Shown here in pieces: positions 8,549-17,393 of a stretch of 46,835 nt of DNA. The notes beneath the pieces are model-generated. The model did no database searches, was not told where the DNA came from, and worked only from the letters and a program-made list of their open reading frames with translations. The DNA comes from Bacteroidota bacterium. Lineage in GTDB: Bacteria > Bacteroidota > Bacteroidia > Flavobacteriales_D > Crocinitomicaceae. Positions within the stretch are counted from its first letter, which is position 1. Every line of letters starts with the position of its first letter. The position numbers were made by a program, and so were the translations under genes. The stretch spans positions 1 through 46,835 of the forward strand of contig VGMY01000017.1 in NCBI GenBank assembly GCA_016866255.1. The letters are read 5' to 3'.

Positions 8549-11500
8549 TATTTCGCATTTAGAAACTCCCGTAAACGCACCTTGGTTAAGCTGACGATTT
8601 CATCCCTTGCCCAATCAAACGAAAAATTCTTTTCCCTTTTCTTGTCCGGCTTCATTTCTGTAATCAAAGTTTTTAGCGTCTCGTCGTTCGTGTACACCTC
8701 TAATTTACCATCTTTTTTTGGCATTTCATATTCAAAGAGGTATTCTTTATCCGCAGAATTTTTAAACCCAAGGATCAACTTTGGGTCCTCGATGTTGCGA
8801 AGCGATTGCGCAACGACCAATAATAACTCAAGTTCTTTCATTACAGGTCGGCCCTCAATGCTTATTACCGCCGCACGGTTTTTAGCTTTCACTTCCTCTC
8901 CCTCGCTATCCAATTCGGTGGTCCCCGACCTTGGTCGGCTCACCCAGCCCGCTGCAAACCTGCTTTCCGAGGATTTCGTGCCGAAGTGCACAAAATCAAA
9001 CCGAAGGCCTGAAAGCACGATTGTTTGGTCCAAGGCATCTGGCATTCTGCGCAATTTTTCTTCTTCATAATCCTTAAAAAGCTCATTTACCTTTTCCTCA
9101 GGAAGCAAATAGCGAACCGCTTGGGAAAAATTATGTTGTTTGGATTTTAATTCCGTCGGTTTTTGATTCTCCAATTTTTTAACCCCCTCTGCGACAACTT
9201 CAAAAACACTTTTTTGCATCGGAAACTTGAGGAGAGCCGTAACATTCATATCGATTTTTTTTGATTCCTTCTCGTAATTTATTGATCCGAAGCAGCGCGC
9301 GCTCACATTCCCCAAATCAACCCCAAAAGATATCTCTCCAATCCCACTTAACGAGCAACTTTCCGTATACATGGTTAACAGGTTCCCAATATCCGAATCC
9401 CCGTTGAGGCGACTTTTAGTTCCAATTTGATACGTTTGTCCACTCGGGTTGTATTGCACATAACCCGAAGCAAGAAAAACGTTAGGATCGTCGATGCCTT
9501 GCATTCTGGAAAGAAAAGCAGGGTAAACCTTTACACTGTCCATGAAATCCGAATTTTTCCACAAAAAACCTACCGCTAACCTCCGGCCTAAATCATTTTC
9601 TGCTTTATCGGAAATAGGAATTTGAATGTTATTTGCAAGAATGGTATCCTTAAAGTTCAACCAAGACCGGTCAAAATTCGCGCACCTATGATTGATGCGT
9701 GTCGCGCCCTCGCAAAAAATCCCTTTGCTGGCTGCAACAATTTTAAGTTTACCATAAAAATCGAATTCCTTGCTTAATTTGAAATTCTCTTTTTGACCTA
9801 TTTCTCCTTCTGCCTGCGTAACCGAATTGATAAACTTGATTGATTTCAACGGGATAACGGTCAGATTACTATCCCTGTCGTAGTAAGGATATTTTGCGAC
9901 CCCCTCGTACTTTTTGCGAGACGTCACATTGATGTTCGCCTCAATGAATGTGTGGGCCCTACTGATAAATGGCGCAACAATTTTAGCATTCAGAAGCGGA
10001 TCCATGACAGCATTTTTTCGAATGACCACTTTCATTGAGTCTGGATAAATTTTAGCATCTCCTACTCTTATGTATTCAACTTTATTGCAGAATAAAGTTT
10101 GGAGCCTTAGGTCATAACGCGCGAGAAGCGAACGAAATTGGAGGGTATCTTGGTCGTCATGCATCGAGTAAAAATTGGATTCATCGATGCCCGAATTTGC
10201 CTCGAAGGTTGTTTGGTTAGTTTTGGATTTTTCAAAGTCCACGTTCGCTTTATCCATGTACCAAAAAAACTTATCCATCGTACAGTAGTATTGATTTGGA
10301 GGGAATTTAATGCGTTTTGTTCCGAATGAATTGAATTCGCCCTTGCGCGATTTAAAGGAAACATCTGCTCGTACATCTTTCGTTTCCATGGCCACAGGTG
10401 CACTTCCTTCGTTTATGAATCGATTTTTAAGTCTAAAATTTGCAGAATCCGTATGAATTTCGTCATGGGTATATTCAAAGCTTTTAGAACCCAAATCGGC
10501 GTCAGGAAAATGCATAACTCCATCGCCTCCCATTCCGTTTTTAGAAAGGACGACAGTCCCCTCCATTTCGCACTCGTTGTTGAACATGAGCAGGTTAACC
10601 TCTCTCCAAGAACTTGCCTTTAGCACCTGTTTTTTGGGAATAAAACAAATATAGGCTGATTCAGAAGTAACGGTTGGCACTTGAATTCCGGTAAGCACCT
10701 CTTGGTTCAGGAATTTTGCGATACCAATAGTTGAGTCCGGTAAAAAGGTGAGCTTATTTGAAACTGCCGTGGCGCTGCTGTAATTAATCGTACCTGAACC
10801 TTGTAAGCCGTTATTCGACAAAACAACTTTATTCTCATACTTGGAATTATCACCATAAAACGGCCATCCACCCGCGGGTGCAACTGTCGTAAATCCCAAC
10901 GAATAGTCGGGCATGATTTTTAAGGGCTCCTTGATGGGTGGAAAAATTCCTCCTGAAATCAGTTCGCCCGAAAAACGCTGGGAAAATTCTTTAAAGTTAT
11001 CAAGGCTATCCAACTCGAAAGGTTGCAATTTATAATAAAAACGGACGGAATCGTAAGCCCCTCTTACGATTGATGGATCATTGTAAACCACTTTAATTGA
11101 TGAGGGCACCAACAATTTTGGATACGTTTGGTTGGTGGTACTTCTTCCTGATTTTGAGGTTGGCTCATCCAATAACAATTCCCCCTTCAAATTGGAAAAG
11201 GTGCTCAATAGCGGAATCCCTTCCTTTCCATCCTCTGCTCTGAGAGGATTTACGACAAGACCTGCAAAGGATGATGCATTCAATTTCAATTTGAAGTCGT
11301 TGTAATGAAAAGAAGCATCTGAAAGCTTCGCCCGGAACTTGCCTACGACTAACTCTCCCTTGAAAACCATATCCCGATTTGGTTTGAGAATGAAATACGT
11401 TGAGTCAGGATAAAAGACAGCTTTTTGTGCTTGCGATAGCGTAACTAGATCTGCACCGGAAAGGAACATTTGATCTTTTCCCACGTCGATAAAACCAAAA

Positions 11501-13221
11501 AAATCTTGTTTTGAAAAGCGATTATTCAATATCTCAAGCTTGTTTTGTTCATCTTTGAGATAGGAGTTAGATTGAATCTCCTCGAACGAAAAAGGTAGTT
11601 TTCGCATCGTTAAATCAGAGACTATTCTTATGTTATCGTAATCCTTACCTGAATTATTAGCGTCGGCGTAATTAAAAAGTTTTGCCTGAAGTTCAATGGT
11701 TTTTTCAAAGGAGTTGTACTGAAGAAAACCGTAAGAAGACAGCTCTAGTAACTTACTTTTTGCATATTCAATCGTAGTTCCCAATGCAGAGGCGGCCTGA
11801 CCTTCCGTTAACAACACAGCATTTATTTTTCGGCTTGCAGAGGCCAATTGCAACAGAGGATTGGTAAGGCCGCTGCTTAATTTTTGAACCAAATTTGGAT
11901 CGTAAAAGCTCATGGACTCAAAAACACATGTTTTCTGTTCTTGCGAAGTTGCCATTTCAAAAGAATATTTTACATATGCAGTGTTTCTATTCCAAATCAA
12001 ACATGGCGCATTACAGGTAACCTGATAATGATAATCCATGAATGGGACCCCTAAATCCCCCCTTTTTGAAGCAGTAAAAATCATGCTTTCACTCGCTTCA
12101 TCAAACTGAAAAAGTCCCTCCGTGTGTATTAAGCTATCTCCATTCGCATACATGAGCTTTAGCCTTGCCGTGCGAGCCAGAATTTGCCTGGGATCAATCA
12201 GGAACGTCAACGATGAGATAACTAAAAACGGTTTTGAATCGAACAAATAAATTAACCTAGCAGGGTTTTCTTTCGTTCCCCTTCCCACGAGTCTGCTTCC
12301 CTCCAAAGAAAAACCCCCATCGTAATTCATGGACGTGCGGAGTTCGGATATTTTGAGCCGTTTATCAAAAGAAACAAACCGCGGAGCCCCCTCACCCTCC
12401 GATAATTCTATGGTAGACATATCGGCGTAAGAACCTAAAATAGCTTCGGGAAAGTAGGGTGTAGTGAGCGAAACGGTATCTGCAACAAGTACCACTTCCT
12501 TCATATTTATTTTGTATCCGCGAAGCAATGCAAAAGTTTCTTCAGCACCAAAACCGACTTTTCTCCAATCAACGGTTCCGTTCCTTCCCATGAATTTTTT
12601 GGTCGAAAAATCATAGACTCCCCATGTTTCTGAAACGTAGACACTGTCTTGGCCTTTCAATTCTGCAGAGTAACCCAATAATTGACCCTCAGAGCAAATA
12701 ATCTTTATTTTTTTATCGAGGTTCCACTCGAGATTTCCTTTAAAAATCCAAACCGAATTATCGTCCTTGTGGAGTGCCCGAAAACGAAAAAGGTAGTAGG
12801 AGAATTTCATGAATTCAAAATATTCCCCTTCGTCCTTATCGCGCATCGTCTTTTCCAAACCATACCAAATATTGAAAAAATCCGTTCCTAACTTATTTTT
12901 GGCCTGGTACATAAAAGTAGCAATGTAGTAATAGCCAACCTCGATGTCTTGTGTCATCTGGATAATGGCATTTGCACCATCAACCATCTTTCCAAAATTA
13001 GCCTCGGATAATATATTTCCTGCAAGAATTGAAGGGAACACTTCCCGCACGTTTAATTGCATATCCTCATCCGTGAAGACCTGCTTTACCTCTTTGGCAA
13101 ATTTTGTTCGGTCTTTGGAAAACGTTTGAGTCAAGGCCCTACCTCCTAGGAGGATAAATAGCGCAAGCGTGATGAAATTAAGGTTTAACGAGCTGTAAGC
13201 AAGTCCAATGTTCTTTTTCAT
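8548..13221 (-). CDS. Very large exported protein of unknown function (1557 aa)
   Basis: I do not recognise a named family. The N-terminus has a signal peptide (hydrophobic core FITLALFILLGGRALTQ), so the protein is exported. No later membrane helix stands out. An N-terminal helical part contains FNIWYGLEKTMRDKDEGEYF and is followed by a long beta-rich region with loosely repeated blocks of the form LSxNGLxGxG...F.PDS (near residues 807 and 893), which look like repeated beta-strand modules of an extended beta-jelly-roll or LptA/OstA-like type; this is only a shape guess. Its 5' end overlaps prmA by 44 bases and its stop overlaps the plsY start, so it belongs to the same transcript. It could be an outer-membrane-associated or periplasm-spanning assembly factor. 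Confidence 0.7.
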   Translation of the reverse strand: MKKNIGLAYSSLNLNFITLALFILLGGRALTQTFSKDRTKFAKEVKQVFTDEDMQLNVREVFPSILAGNILSEANFGKMVDGANAIIQMTQDIEVGYYYIATFMYQAKNKLGTDFFNIWYGLEKTMRDKDEGEYFEFMKFSYYLFRFRALHKDDNSVWIFKGNLEWNLDKKIKIICSEGQLLGYSAELKGQDSVYVSETWGVYDFSTKKFMGRNGTVDWRKVGFGAEETFALLRGYKINMKEVVLVADTVSLTTPYFPEAILGSYADMSTIELSEGEGAPRFVSFDKRLKISELRTSMNYDGGFSLEGSRLVGRGTKENPARLIYLFDSKPFLVISSLTFLIDPRQILARTARLKLMYANGDSLIHTEGLFQFDEASESMIFTASKRGDLGVPFMDYHYQVTCNAPCLIWNRNTAYVKYSFEMATSQEQKTCVFESMSFYDPNLVQKLSSGLTNPLLQLASASRKINAVLLTEGQAASALGTTIEYAKSKLLELSSYGFLQYNSFEKTIELQAKLFNYADANNSGKDYDNIRIVSDLTMRKLPFSFEEIQSNSYLKDEQNKLEILNNRFSKQDFFGFIDVGKDQMFLSGADLVTLSQAQKAVFYPDSTYFILKPNRDMVFKGELVVGKFRAKLSDASFHYNDFKLKLNASSFAGLVVNPLRAEDGKEGIPLLSTFSNLKGELLLDEPTSKSGRSTTNQTYPKLLVPSSIKVVYNDPSIVRGAYDSVRFYYKLQPFELDSLDNFKEFSQRFSGELISGGIFPPIKEPLKIMPDYSLGFTTVAPAGGWPFYGDNSKYENKVVLSNNGLQGSGTINYSSATAVSNKLTFLPDSTIGIAKFLNQEVLTGIQVPTVTSESAYICFIPKKQVLKASSWREVNLLMFNNECEMEGTVVLSKNGMGGDGVMHFPDADLGSKSFEYTHDEIHTDSANFRLKNRFINEGSAPVAMETKDVRADVSFKSRKGEFNSFGTKRIKFPPNQYYCTMDKFFWYMDKANVDFEKSKTNQTTFEANSGIDESNFYSMHDDQDTLQFRSLLARYDLRLQTLFCNKVEYIRVGDAKIYPDSMKVVIRKNAVMDPLLNAKIVAPFISRAHTFIEANINVTSRKKYEGVAKYPYYDRDSNLTVIPLKSIKFINSVTQAEGEIGQKENFKLSKEFDFYGKLKIVAASKGIFCEGATRINHRCANFDRSWLNFKDTILANNIQIPISDKAENDLGRRLAVGFLWKNSDFMDSVKVYPAFLSRMQGIDDPNVFLASGYVQYNPSGQTYQIGTKSRLNGDSDIGNLLTMYTESCSLSGIGEISFGVDLGNVSARCFGSINYEKESKKIDMNVTALLKFPMQKSVFEVVAEGVKKLENQKPTELKSKQHNFSQAVRYLLPEEKVNELFKDYEEEKLRRMPDALDQTIVLSGLRFDFVHFGTKSSESRFAAGWVSRPRSGTTELDSEGEEVKAKNRAAVISIEGRPVMKELELLLVVAQSLRNIEDPKLILGFKNSADKEYLFEYEMPKKDGKLEVYTNDETLKTLITEMKPDKKREKNFSFDWARDEIVSLTKVRLREFLNAK

Positions 13222-14014
13222 AAGTATTTTGTAATTGAAAACCGAATTTTTCAGCGTATTTCAAAATAGGATCCTTGTCAAAATCAAAAAAACCGCTTAA
13301 AATCAAGGTGCCCTTAGGCTCGAGGAGCTTCCAATAAGCGGGAAAATGACTTAACAAAACATTTTTATTGATGTTTGCCAGGATAACCTTAAACCCCTTC
13401 ATGGGAACGATTCCAACATCTCCTAAAACGACGGTGATTTTTTGACAGTTGTTGCGGAGGGCGTTTTCCTGGGCATTTTCTACAGCCCAAGGTTCAATGT
13501 CAACTGATAACACTTCGACTGCTCCTAACATTTCCGCAAAAATGGATAAAACACCCGTCCCTGTTCCCATATCTAAAACCTTAGCATTGTTAAAATCTAC
13601 GGCATCCATCGCTTTACACATTAAGCACGTTGTCGCATGATGTCCTGTACCAAAAGACATTTTGGGTTCAATTTCAATGAACCTTCCTCTCCTGTATTCC
13701 TTTGAATGAAATGGAGCAACGATGGCAAGAGTATCCATGATTACTGGTGGAAACTCACTTTCCCATAGAGCATTCCAATTTTGTCCGGGAAGTACCTCAA
13801 TTTTGTGGGATACACGAACCCTATCACGGGGAAATTGTGCCAGCAGTTTTTCCAATTTAAGGGAGTTGAAATTCAATTCCTGAACATATGCCCTCAAGAC
13901 CGGCGCTTCCTCAACAAAACTTTCAAAACCAATATCTGCAAGCCACGCAATAGCAATTTCATGGAAAGGAGAAAAAGGCTGAATTTGCAGGGTCAGCTCA
14001 ACATAACTTAACAT
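13178..14014 (-). CDS. prmA: Ribosomal protein L11 methyltransferase PrmA
   Basis: PrmA trimethylates ribosomal protein L11 using S-adenosylmethionine in the cytosol. The sequence has a small N-terminal substrate-recognition domain (LTLQIQPFSPFHEIAIAWL) and then the class I methyltransferase core: FGTGHHATTCLM before motif I, VLDMGTGTGVLSIFA (from about residue 145), VLSVDIEPWAVENAQ, and ILANINKNVLL, the family form of the NPPY-like motif IV. At 278 residues it has normal length. It overlaps tpiA by 7 bases at its start and the next gene by 44 bases at its end. PrmA is non-essential in E. coli, so its place in this operon says little about regulation. Confidence 0.93.
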   Translation of the reverse strand: MLSYVELTLQIQPFSPFHEIAIAWLADIGFESFVEEAPVLRAYVQELNFNSLKLEKLLAQFPRDRVRVSHKIEVLPGQNWNALWESEFPPVIMDTLAIVAPFHSKEYRRGRFIEIEPKMSFGTGHHATTCLMCKAMDAVDFNNAKVLDMGTGTGVLSIFAEMLGAVEVLSVDIEPWAVENAQENALRNNCQKITVVLGDVGIVPMKGFKVILANINKNVLLSHFPAYWKLLEPKGTLILSGFFDFDKDPILKYAEKFGFQLQNTYEKEHWTCLQLVKP

Positions 14015-14769
14015 GCGTTGGCAATTATTTGAAGCAGGGTTTTCGCTTGCAAGGATGCCCCGCCTATGAGACCGCCATGAACTCCCTTCAACGAAAATAT
14101 TCCTTTAGAATTTTCGGCATCGCAACTGCCCCCGTAAATCACAGGAATTCGCACTTTCGTTGCTGTTTCGAGCATGGACTGGACCTGAAATTGGATGAAC
14201 TCAATATCTTCCAGACAAGGGGTCACCCCTGTACCGATGGCCCAAATGGGTTCGTAAGCAATAATTATTTTTTGCAGAGCTGCCTTAGGCCATTCAACGA
14301 TGGGAAGAACTTGGTTGTAAACATATTTCAAGGCTTCGTTGCGGTTCGATGCGAGGTTTGGATGAATTTGTCGAATTTCCTGAGGTTCGCCACAGCATAA
14401 AACTACCCGAAATCCTTCATCGACGGCTTTTTTCGCTTTGAGAAGGGTTGTTTCATTCGATTCGTTGAAATGCAAGCGACGTTCAGAATGACCTGCCAAA
14501 ACGGTTGATATATTCAAACTGCGCAATTGCTCAAGGGATGTTTCGCCCGTGAATGCGCCGGACAACTCCGGTGCATGAAAATTCTGAGCAGCGACCGTAA
14601 TTCGGTCGTTGGATGAAAAAACACCGAGAAAGGGTTGCGGAACAAAGACCACCACTTCGCATAGGTCATGTGGAATTATGGATGCGCTCAAGGTTCGAAA
14701 CAATTCTTCGGACTCCTCTAAGGTCAAATTCATTTTCCAATTTGCCCCAATGAAGAACTTTTTAACCAT
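14008..14769 (-). CDS. tpiA: Triosephosphate isomerase
   Basis: TpiA interconverts dihydroxyacetone phosphate and glyceraldehyde-3-phosphate in glycolysis and gluconeogenesis. All active-site blocks are present: N and K in GANWKMNL near residue 10, the electrophilic His in AGHSERR near 95, the catalytic Glu in AYEPIWAIGTG near 168, the phosphate-binding loop 6 within that same block, and YGGSC plus GGLIGGASL at the C-terminus. At 253 residues it is full length. It overlaps prmA by 7 bases and lies 23 bases after the DoxX-like gene, a gene order common in Bacteroidota. Confidence 0.96.
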   Translation of the reverse strand: MVKKFFIGANWKMNLTLEESEELFRTLSASIIPHDLCEVVVFVPQPFLGVFSSNDRITVAAQNFHAPELSGAFTGETSLEQLRSLNISTVLAGHSERRLHFNESNETTLLKAKKAVDEGFRVVLCCGEPQEIRQIHPNLASNRNEALKYVYNQVLPIVEWPKAALQKIIIAYEPIWAIGTGVTPCLEDIEFIQFQVQSMLETATKVRIPVIYGGSCDAENSKGIFSLKGVHGGLIGGASLQAKTLLQIIANAC

Positions 14770-14792
14770 GACTAAAAGTACCTCAAATTCCT

Positions 14793-15872
14793 TTATCGAA
14801 CTGCTTTGTTGAGAACTTTTTTGAAATCGTTACTGTTAAATTGTTCCTTATCAATGCCCTGATAAAACTTTTGCACATTGCCATTCCAAAGGTATACCAC
14901 ACCGGGAACCTCTTTACCGTTGCCTAATGTCTTCCAAAATTTGATAATATCCATAACGGAATAGGTGTATTCCGCCCCAGCAAATTGGAAGAAATCCGGA
15001 ATTAATTCGGGCTCTTCATCCATAAAAACAATTTGTACTGGAGGAAAGTTTTTATGGGACTTTTTCAGCAGCGTGATTGCTTTGGCGGTAGCTCTGCAAT
15101 GATCGCAACCGGGTGCAAAAAAACAAAGAATCTGCTTTCCTTGATTTATGTCTTTGAAAAGGCTTTCATACCCCGATAAGACTTGTTTAGGCCCTAAATC
15201 CACAAGAGGTTTTAGCGTATCGAACTTTTTTTTCCCTTCGACGGGAATCTCAGGCGTGACATCCAAGCGGTGAACCACCGAATCTTTGGTCGGATTTTCA
15301 ATGGGAATCGTCTTGGAAGGACTGACCGATTCACGTCGAATGGGGGCGATTAAAAACACGCTGAAAATAGAGACTAATAACACATTCGTTATGGCAGAAA
15401 AGTAAGCCCGAGATTGAAAATCCGTGGATAGCCGCTCTTTTTTATCATCGAGAACATAATAGAGCAGTAATAAACCAACGGAAATGACATTTTTAATGAG
15501 TGCTTCTAAAGGCGTCATTTCAATCAGCGTACCAAAACAGCCGCAATTGCCTTGATTACCTGATGAAAAAATTTCATAAGCAAGTTCAATGATAAAGACC
15601 CCTAACATGAAAATTGTGACGGGTATTATAAGTTTTCTCAGAAATAAGGGGAGTAACAAGAGTATGGCTATAGCAAATTCAACACCAATTAAAAATCGCG
15701 ACAAATATGCCCCTATTTCGAGGGGAATGCCCATAGGCTCCAGTTGATGTACCTCAAAATAGGTTAAAGCATAAGAAGGCTTTGGATAAAGCTTTGCGAC
15801 GGCTGAAAGCAAAAAAACAAAAGAGATGATGACGCGAATTGTCCAAGGACCGTATTTTTTCATAGCCTTCAT
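14793..15872 (-). CDS. BT_3928-like DoxX/MauE membrane protein fused to a thioredoxin-like domain
   Basis: The N-terminal half (about residues 8-178) has five or so transmembrane helices of DoxX/MauE type, with NCGCFG at about 109-114, a Cys-pair motif typical of MauE-related redox membrane proteins. After a linker, a thioredoxin-like domain carries FFAPGCDHC, with a CxxC pair at 256-259, and the cis-Pro region VPGVVYLWNG. Electron transfer between the membrane Cys pair and the thioredoxin-like domain across the inner membrane is inferred; the substrate is unknown. In other Bacteroidota the BT_3928 family sits with DUF1599 and tpiA, as here. An ATG 9 bases downstream (15863) is an alternative start. 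Confidence 0.85.
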   Translation of the reverse strand: MKAMKKYGPWTIRVIISFVFLLSAVAKLYPKPSYALTYFEVHQLEPMGIPLEIGAYLSRFLIGVEFAIAILLLLPLFLRKLIIPVTIFMLGVFIIELAYEIFSSGNQGNCGCFGTLIEMTPLEALIKNVISVGLLLLYYVLDDKKERLSTDFQSRAYFSAITNVLLVSIFSVFLIAPIRRESVSPSKTIPIENPTKDSVVHRLDVTPEIPVEGKKKFDTLKPLVDLGPKQVLSGYESLFKDINQGKQILCFFAPGCDHCRATAKAITLLKKSHKNFPPVQIVFMDEEPELIPDFFQFAGAEYTYSVMDIIKFWKTLGNGKEVPGVVYLWNGNVQKFYQGIDKEQFNSNDFKKVLNKAVR

Positions 15873-15928
15873 ACCTCGTTTTAGGTCAAATGTACGTCTT
15901 CGTATCGTTAGGAGAAAACAAGTAACAA

Positions 15929-16468
15929 TTATTTAACACCTAAGTGCATCAGTGCAAAAACGGCGTAGTTGAGCATGTCGTAATAACTCCCATCAATGCC
16001 CTCGGAAGCAATGGTTTTGCCCTCGTTGGAGATTATTTGTTTAATGCGGTAAATCTTCATCAAAATCAAATCGGTCAGTGACTCTACTTGCATTGATTGC
16101 CAGGCCTCTCCGTAATCGTGATTTTTTTTAACCATTAGTAAAATCGCCTTATCCATGTAGGTATCGTACAGTTGTTGAGCTTCCTCTGGGGTTAATTCCA
16201 ACGACAAATCAGCCGTTGCATGAAGTTGAATAAGGCCGATAATACAGTAGTTGACAATTGCCATGAATTCTCCCTCTATCCCATCTCCCACCAAGCTTGT
16301 ACCGTGCTCTTGGACGGTTCGGATTCGATTTGCCTTGATGTAAAGTTGATCGGCAATTCCTACCGGGCGGAGTATGCGCCAAGCCGTTCCGTAATCTTTC
16401 GACTTATTGAGGTAAATTTCCCTGCACAAAGAAGTTATATTTGTAAACGAATTTAAGGTATCCGACAT
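15929..16468 (-). CDS. DUF1599 domain protein (nucleotide-modification associated domain 1), internally duplicated
   Basis: The 179-residue protein consists of two similar halves: NKSKDYGTAWRILRP...ADQLYIKANRI...EGEFMAIVNYCIIGLIQL and KKNHDYGEAWQSMQV...TDLILMKIYRIKQI...DGSYYDMLNYAVFALMHL, each about 75 residues. The family has been proposed to be linked to nucleotide or base modification, but its chemistry is unknown. In-frame starts further upstream reach 16588, but homologues begin near the segment before FTNITSLCREIY, so the ATG at 16466-16468 was chosen. That start shares the bases CATG with the divergent folP start. It heads the minus-strand run, 56 bases ahead of the DoxX-like gene. Confidence 0.85.
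   Translation of the reverse strand: MSDTLNSFTNITSLCREIYLNKSKDYGTAWRILRPVGIADQLYIKANRIRTVQEHGTSLVGDGIEGEFMAIVNYCIIGLIQLHATADLSLELTPEEAQQLYDTYMDKAILLMVKKNHDYGEAWQSMQVESLTDLILMKIYRIKQIISNEGKTIASEGIDGSYYDMLNYAVFALMHLGVK
16436..16443 (+). promoter_or_regulatory. Putative -7 element (TATATTTG) for folP, inside the DUF1599 gene
   Basis: This is a perfect match to TAnnTTTG on the plus strand. It ends 23 bases before the folP ATG and lies within the first codons of the divergent DUF1599 gene. The -33 region is weak (a TTG at 16407-16409 is too far). Confidence 0.5.
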
Positions 16469-17336
16469 GGGCAATTCCAATCTTTTCGGCGTTGAAGTTA
16501 AACATTTCCGTTCAAACCATACCCTTAGGTTGCGCAATAAATTAGTTTCGATCGACGAACCCATGATTATGGCAATTGTCAATGCCACACCTGACTCATT
16601 TCATGCAACCAGTCGTATAAATAGCCAATTAGAATTGGACGCAGTCGCTAAAAATTGTGTCCGTAAAAATGTAAAAATTATCGATCTGGGAGCCCACTCT
16701 ACGCGACCCGGTTATGAGGTCATTGCTGCTAAGGAACAAATAGTGCGCCTCAAGCCTTTTCTTTCGAGGTTGCGGAGCAAGTTTCCCGAACTCTACGTAT
16801 CCGTCGATACCAGCCTGCCCGATGTGGCGCGTTTTGCGCTTGAAAATGGTGCAGACCTTATTAACGACGTGGAAGGTGGTAGAAATTTTCCCGAGATATT
16901 CGATGTTTGTGCTGAATTCAACGCACCCTACATTCTGGTTCACTCACGTGGGAATCCCGATGCTCTTCACCAAAAAGCATCTTATGAAAATGTAACAGCT
17001 GATGTTCTCATGGAACTTTCCTGTCAAATCCAAAAAATTAAGCATGCTGGCGTAAAAGACATCATCTTGGATTTAGGATTCGGTTTTTCTAAATCGCTGG
17101 AAGAGAACTATGAACTACTCAAGAACCTCAACATATTTCACATCCTCAATTTTCCACTGCTCTGCGGAATTTCCAGAAAGTCGATGATTTACAAAAAACT
17201 GAATGCCTCCAGCGAACTTGCGTTAAATGGGACTACGATTCTGAATACCTTTGCGCTGATGCGAAATGCCACCATCTTAAGAGTACATGACATTGATGAA
17301 GCACAGGAAATCATAAAATTGTTGAATATTCCCTAA
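16467..17336 (+). CDS. folP: Dihydropteroate synthase
   Basis: FolP condenses 6-hydroxymethyl-dihydropterin diphosphate with p-aminobenzoate in folate synthesis; it is the sulfonamide target. Family blocks occur in order: MAIVNATPDSFH, DLGAHSTRPG (usual form DIGGESTRPG), VSVDTSLPDVARFAL, ADLINDVEGG, PYILVHSRG, DIILDLGFGFSKSLEENY, LLCGISRKSMI with the pABA/sulfonamide-contacting Ser-Arg-Lys, and ILRVHDI at the end. The 289-residue length fits. The start at 16467 gives about 32 residues before the first conserved block, as in homologues; a TTG at codon 22 is a less likely alternative. It is transcribed divergently from DUF1599, as in many Bacteroidota. Confidence 0.94.
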   Translation: MGNSNLFGVEVKHFRSNHTLRLRNKLVSIDEPMIMAIVNATPDSFHATSRINSQLELDAVAKNCVRKNVKIIDLGAHSTRPGYEVIAAKEQIVRLKPFLSRLRSKFPELYVSVDTSLPDVARFALENGADLINDVEGGRNFPEIFDVCAEFNAPYILVHSRGNPDALHQKASYENVTADVLMELSCQIQKIKHAGVKDIILDLGFGFSKSLEENYELLKNLNIFHILNFPLLCGISRKSMIYKKLNASSELALNGTTILNTFALMRNATILRVHDIDEAQEIIKLLNIP

Positions 17337-17362
17337 TGTAATAGAATGTGCTTAGTTTTTAT

Positions 17363-17370
17363 TATCTTCG
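17363..17370 (+). promoter_or_regulatory. Putative -7 element (TATCTTCG) for the T9SS cargo/PorP-SprF pair
   Basis: The octamer is identical to the one before the acyl-CoA ligase at 589-596. It ends 23 bases before the ATG at 17394 and lies in the 57-base gap after folP. Confidence 0.5.
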
Positions 17371-17393
17371 TACATCTTTAACGTCTCGTTATT

